From positions 1 to 64,000 of the forward strand of contig NZ_QEYO01000023.1 of the NCBI RefSeq assembly GCF_023718305.1: a stretch of 64,000 nt of DNA, given 5' to 3'. Shown piece after piece: positions 61,577-64,000 of this stretch (positions are counted from its first letter, which is position 1; every line of letters begins with the position of its first letter). The position numbers and the translations under genes are program-made. Source of the DNA: Gramella sp. AN32 (GTDB lineage Bacteria; Bacteroidota; Bacteroidia; Flavobacteriales; Flavobacteriaceae). The notes below the pieces were generated by a model. That model worked only from the letters and a program-made list of their open reading frames with translations. It made no database searches and was not told where the DNA came from.

Positions 61577-61775
61577 TTAAAATCCAAATAGCGCCATTTG
61601 ATAATAGATTACATATACTCCGGCGAAAATGAGCAGGATAGCAGTAATCTTTTCCATATATGGAAGTATCTTTCTCAGGTTTTTTAAGAGAAAATCTTTG
61701 GCGAAAATGGCCAAAAGGATAGTTAGTACCATCATGCCGAACAAAAACATTCCAGTCAGAATGTTTTTGACTTGG
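61577..61775 (-). pseudogene. C-terminal fragment of a CcdA/DsbD-like membrane protein
   Basis: On the minus strand: QVKNILTGMFLFGMMVLTIL, LAIFAKDFLLKNLRKILPYM, EKITAILLIFAGVYVIYYQM and a stop. The LRKILPYMEKITAILLI-x-AGVY stretch is the end of a CcdA/DsbD-type transmembrane domain. The first part is missing. Confidence 0.5.
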
Positions 61776-61786
61776 GTTTAACAATA

Positions 61787-61814
61787 AAGTGCCGCAATGG
61801 GATTCGCGGCACTT
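61787..61814 (-). terminator. Terminator of the YceI gene
   Basis: AAGTGCCGC and GCGGCACTT pair over 9 bp with a 10-nt loop; on the minus strand TTTATTGTT follows. It lies 54 bp after the yceI-like stop. Confidence 0.75.
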
Positions 61815-61867
61815 AACCAACAACCAATAAAAACCAACAAAGTAAACCTGGTTAAATTCTGAGAAGT

Positions 61868-62470
61868 TTATTCCTTACGGTTTAGTTCCATATTAATGGT
61901 AACTTCAGCGGTGTCACCTACAACCATATCTGAAGCCCAGTCTCCCACGCCAACATTATAATTAGAGCGATCAATGTCAGTTTTAAACTGAAGCCCTAAA
62001 ATTTTAGTCCCTTTCATCATTGGGTGATCCATTTCTCCTTTATATTCAAATGGGACACTTATATTCTTTGTGGTTTCTTTTATGGTAAGTTTCCCCTTTA
62101 CCACATAATTTTTACCGGATTTTTTCTCAAACCCCGTAGATTCAAATTTGATGTTGGGGTATTTTGAACTATTAAAAAAATCTTCCGATTTTAAGTGATT
62201 ATCCCTTTTCTCATTATTAGTATAGATACTTTTGACCGGAATCGTAAAGGTGAATTTGCTTTCATCCAGATTATTTGGATCAAAATAAAAAGTCCCATCA
62301 AATTCATTAAAACTTCCATTTACAGTGGAGAAGAAGTGAGAGATATCAAAATTTACCGAAGTATGGGCTTTATCTACCATCCATTGTTTGGCGTTCTGAG
62401 CTTTTGTCAGATTCGGCACTAAAAGGGCAACTGCCATAATAATTGTTAAGGTTGAGATTTTTGTTTTCAT
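61868..62470 (-). CDS. YceI family periplasmic protein
   Basis: A 200-residue secreted protein with a signal peptide ending at TKAQ (residue 24). The YceI lipocalin-like fold is shown by WMVDKAHTSVNFDISHFFST at the start, FTFTIPVKSIYTNNEKRDNH, SEDFFNSSKYPNIKFESTGF and VGDTAEVTINMELNR. These proteins bind polyisoprenoids or amphiphiles in the periplasm. It is a single-gene unit with a strong terminator. Confidence 0.93.
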   Translation of the reverse strand: MKTKISTLTIIMAVALLVPNLTKAQNAKQWMVDKAHTSVNFDISHFFSTVNGSFNEFDGTFYFDPNNLDESKFTFTIPVKSIYTNNEKRDNHLKSEDFFNSSKYPNIKFESTGFEKKSGKNYVVKGKLTIKETTKNISVPFEYKGEMDHPMMKGTKILGLQFKTDIDRSNYNVGVGDWASDMVVGDTAEVTINMELNRKE

Positions 62471-62519
62471 AAGTTATAATTTAAAGTATTTAACTATTTA
62501 TACCCTAATTCCAGAAAAA

Positions 62520-63071
62520 TCACCCGTAAACTTTAATTTTTTTATTTTTTATTTGTTTGATGCACTTATGTTTTTGATTTTGGGCATTATGTTTACTGGT
62601 GTAACCATAATTTTGCTGAATTTCTTCTATAGAAATCGTCTTAAAAAAAATATCGTTAATGATTTGGTTGCAATGCTTTGAAACCTTCCCCATTAGGAAT
62701 AATAATTTTTCAAAATTAGATTTCTCCTTTTCTATATACAGATCTATATCTTCATAAAAATCATGGGTATAATCTTCCAGGCCGGCAAATTCCTTTTTAT
62801 CTCTAATTTTCTTATACCATAGATTTTTAGCAATCGCCATAAGATATGTTTTCAATCTTGCAGTAAGTTTAAAATTATCATCCTCCAGTTTTTTAAATAA
62901 AATGATAGTGGTTTCCTGAAAAATATCTTTAGCATCAAATGTATTACCGCTATTTATCAATACAAATTTCTCTACCATAGGAAAGTATTCATTGTAAATT
63001 CTTGAAAAAACCTTTTCATAATTCGTGCTACCAAATTCTTCGTGGACAGATTTTTTAAGCTCAGCATTCAT
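62520..63071 (-). CDS. RNA polymerase sigma-70 family factor (ECF-like)
   Basis: A 183-residue sigma factor. Region 2 is seen in FSRIYNEYFPMVEKFVLINS and DAKDIFQETTIILFKKLEDD; the inter-region carries LKTYLMAIAKNLWYKKIRDK; region 4 follows with FFKTISIEEIQQNYGYTSKH, ending in the basic NQKHKCIKQIKNKKI. No anti-sigma factor gene follows directly, since yceI lies 49 bp downstream. Such stand-alone factors are common in Bacteroidota. Confidence 0.88.
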   Translation of the reverse strand: MNAELKKSVHEEFGSTNYEKVFSRIYNEYFPMVEKFVLINSGNTFDAKDIFQETTIILFKKLEDDNFKLTARLKTYLMAIAKNLWYKKIRDKKEFAGLEDYTHDFYEDIDLYIEKEKSNFEKLLFLMGKVSKHCNQIINDIFFKTISIEEIQQNYGYTSKHNAQNQKHKCIKQIKNKKIKVYG

Positions 63072-63730
63072 AATAATATAAGTTAAACCAGGGTTGGTTC
63101 GATTTTAGACGAGGAAACCCGGTAAAACTTTCTTCTCATCAAGTGTAGTGTACTGAGTCTCGTTGATGATTTAAGAGTTATACCTAAAATGTTTTAAACA
63201 AATAATTCATTGTCCTGCTTCCAGTTAGTGTTTCATTTTCCCGTGCTTCATTTACTTCTCACCCGTTGCTGTTTTTATCCTTTTTATAAATGCAAAATAC
63301 CAGCATATAAAAGTTAGCCGGACAGCAGAAGCCGGTTGACTTCGTCTGCAATTTTATAAGTCCCCCTAGTTCTATATACGGAAAATGTATCAGCATTAAA
63401 AAGAATAGGGAAGTAAATCAAAATTCATATGTTCTAGGGTATCAGAGTGGGAACGAGAACCTTTTTGATGGGAAGGACAAGAAGGTACAGTTTAAATTGG
63501 AACGAAATCAACGAGAGCTTCCTAAAAAATCATAGAGTTTTTTTCCGGTTGATTAGAAGCTAATTTTGAAAGGATTTAACAGGAAGCGAGGTCTATATTT
63601 ACCCAGTAAATTGTGAAGGTCTCGAGTGAAAATCAAAATATGTTTGTAATACCTAAATAGTAGGATATTCGTATATTTAAAGACGTTATAAATTAATTAT
63701 AGATAATCCAAAAGAACCCTCCGAACCAAA
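63072..63730. other. Gene-free stretch
   Basis: About 660 bp between the divergent sigma-factor and Crp/Fnr genes. I found no ORF with coding character, no tRNA-like fold and no clear palindrome. Confidence 0.5.
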
Positions 63731-64000
63731 ATGCAAAGTTCACATCTCAAAGCTTATTTGACTTCAAACCTGGATATTGAAGAAAAAGAAATTTCTTCAA
63801 TAATTGGAAGCTGTACGATCAAAAAAATCAGAAAGGATGAGTTCTTATTAAGAAAAAATGAATATTGCAAGCATACATTTTTTGTAGAAAATGGACTTTT
63901 ACGACAATATTCTATAGATGAAAAGGGTAAAGAACACACGATTTCCTTTGCACCTGAAAATTGGTTTGTAACCGATAGGGAAAGTGCATATTTCAATCAG
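63731..64000 (+). CDS. Crp/Fnr family protein, N-terminal part
   Basis: From ATG 63731, 90 codons run off the window. The sequence SSHLKAYLTSNLDIEEKEIS, FLLRKNEYCKHTFFVENGLL and FAPENWFVTDRESAYFNQ is the cyclic-nucleotide-binding beta-roll of the small Crp/Fnr-like regulators frequent in Bacteroidota. The DNA-binding domain would lie beyond the end. The overlapping minus-strand frame is its shadow. Confidence 0.85.
   Translation, partial: MQSSHLKAYLTSNLDIEEKEISSIIGSCTIKKIRKDEFLLRKNEYCKHTFFVENGLLRQYSIDEKGKEHTISFAPENWFVTDRESAYFNQ

Noticed and set aside
1..64000. CRISPR array, tRNA, rRNA or intact insertion sequence
   Set aside because: No regularly spaced repeats of 25-40 bp, no cloverleaf-like segment with a T-loop and no intact transposase frame were found on either strand by reading.

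Overview
The window reads as chromosomal DNA of a marine or soil Bacteroidota, most likely a Flavobacteriaceae member of the Gramella / Salegentibacter / Zunongwangia type. The reasons are the AT-rich composition, SusC/SusD proteins, many short lipoproteins, -7 promoter boxes of the TAnnTTTG type and weak Shine-Dalgarno signals. No rRNA, tRNA, CRISPR array or intact insertion sequence was seen.

Layout. (1) Positions 1-9142 (+) hold a uronate operon: kduI tail, kduD, a GapN-like aldehyde dehydrogenase, kdgK, kdgA, a DctPQM TRAP transporter, class 1 fructose-bisphosphatase and a LacI regulator. Together they import unsaturated uronate, convert it via KDG to pyruvate and glyceraldehyde-3-P, and provide gluconeogenesis. 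(2) 9172-10293 (-) encodes a formylglycine-generating-enzyme-like protein cut off from its lipoprotein signal by an in-frame TAG. (3) 10294-17317 is accessory and eroded: an integrase stump, small lipoproteins, an SMR pump, a broken acetyltransferase followed by an attC-like repeat, DUF302, a PhoX-like protein, and fragments of lost genes. (4) 17385-29697 (-) is a two-component regulon: PepSY-like protein, DedA, a TolC-MFP-RND efflux operon, a VIT1-like protein, a TonB receptor and the response regulator/histidine kinase pair. Five promoters here share the same design: direct repeats YTWAAG at an exact 11-bp period, then exactly 10 bp, then a -7 box. (5) 29760-33533 is decayed DNA: a truncated surface-protein gene, a type ISP restriction-modification remnant, a cassette-like lipoprotein gene and a broken AraC regulator. 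(6) 33715-36854 carries a QEGLA-motif metallopeptidase and a DUF2652 protein. (7) 36979-46165 (-) is a SusC/SusD locus with a nucleoside hydrolase, a methylthioribose-kinase-like protein, a flavin disulfide oxidoreductase and a glycosyltransferase, best read as a nucleoside-scavenging locus. (8) 46466-64000 is a stress and redox region: Crp/Fnr regulator, egtD, flavodoxin-like protein, DoxX, pyruvate oxidase, formate/nitrite-type channel, GH15, two AhpD-like proteins, a mercuric-reductase-like flavoprotein, isochorismatase, DUF3179, patatin, YceI and a sigma factor.

The strongest new signal is the shared promoter architecture in region 4, including one copy with no gene behind it. A second regulatory signal is a 16-bp Crp-geometry palindrome in front of egtD and again in front of the isochorismatase gene. 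A third theme is genes broken by a single lesion (TAG, TGA, TAA or a 1-nt shift) in otherwise intact reading frames: the FGE-like protein, pyruvate oxidase, AhpD-like protein, DUF547 and a membrane protein. This suggests recent relaxation of selection or residual sequence error.
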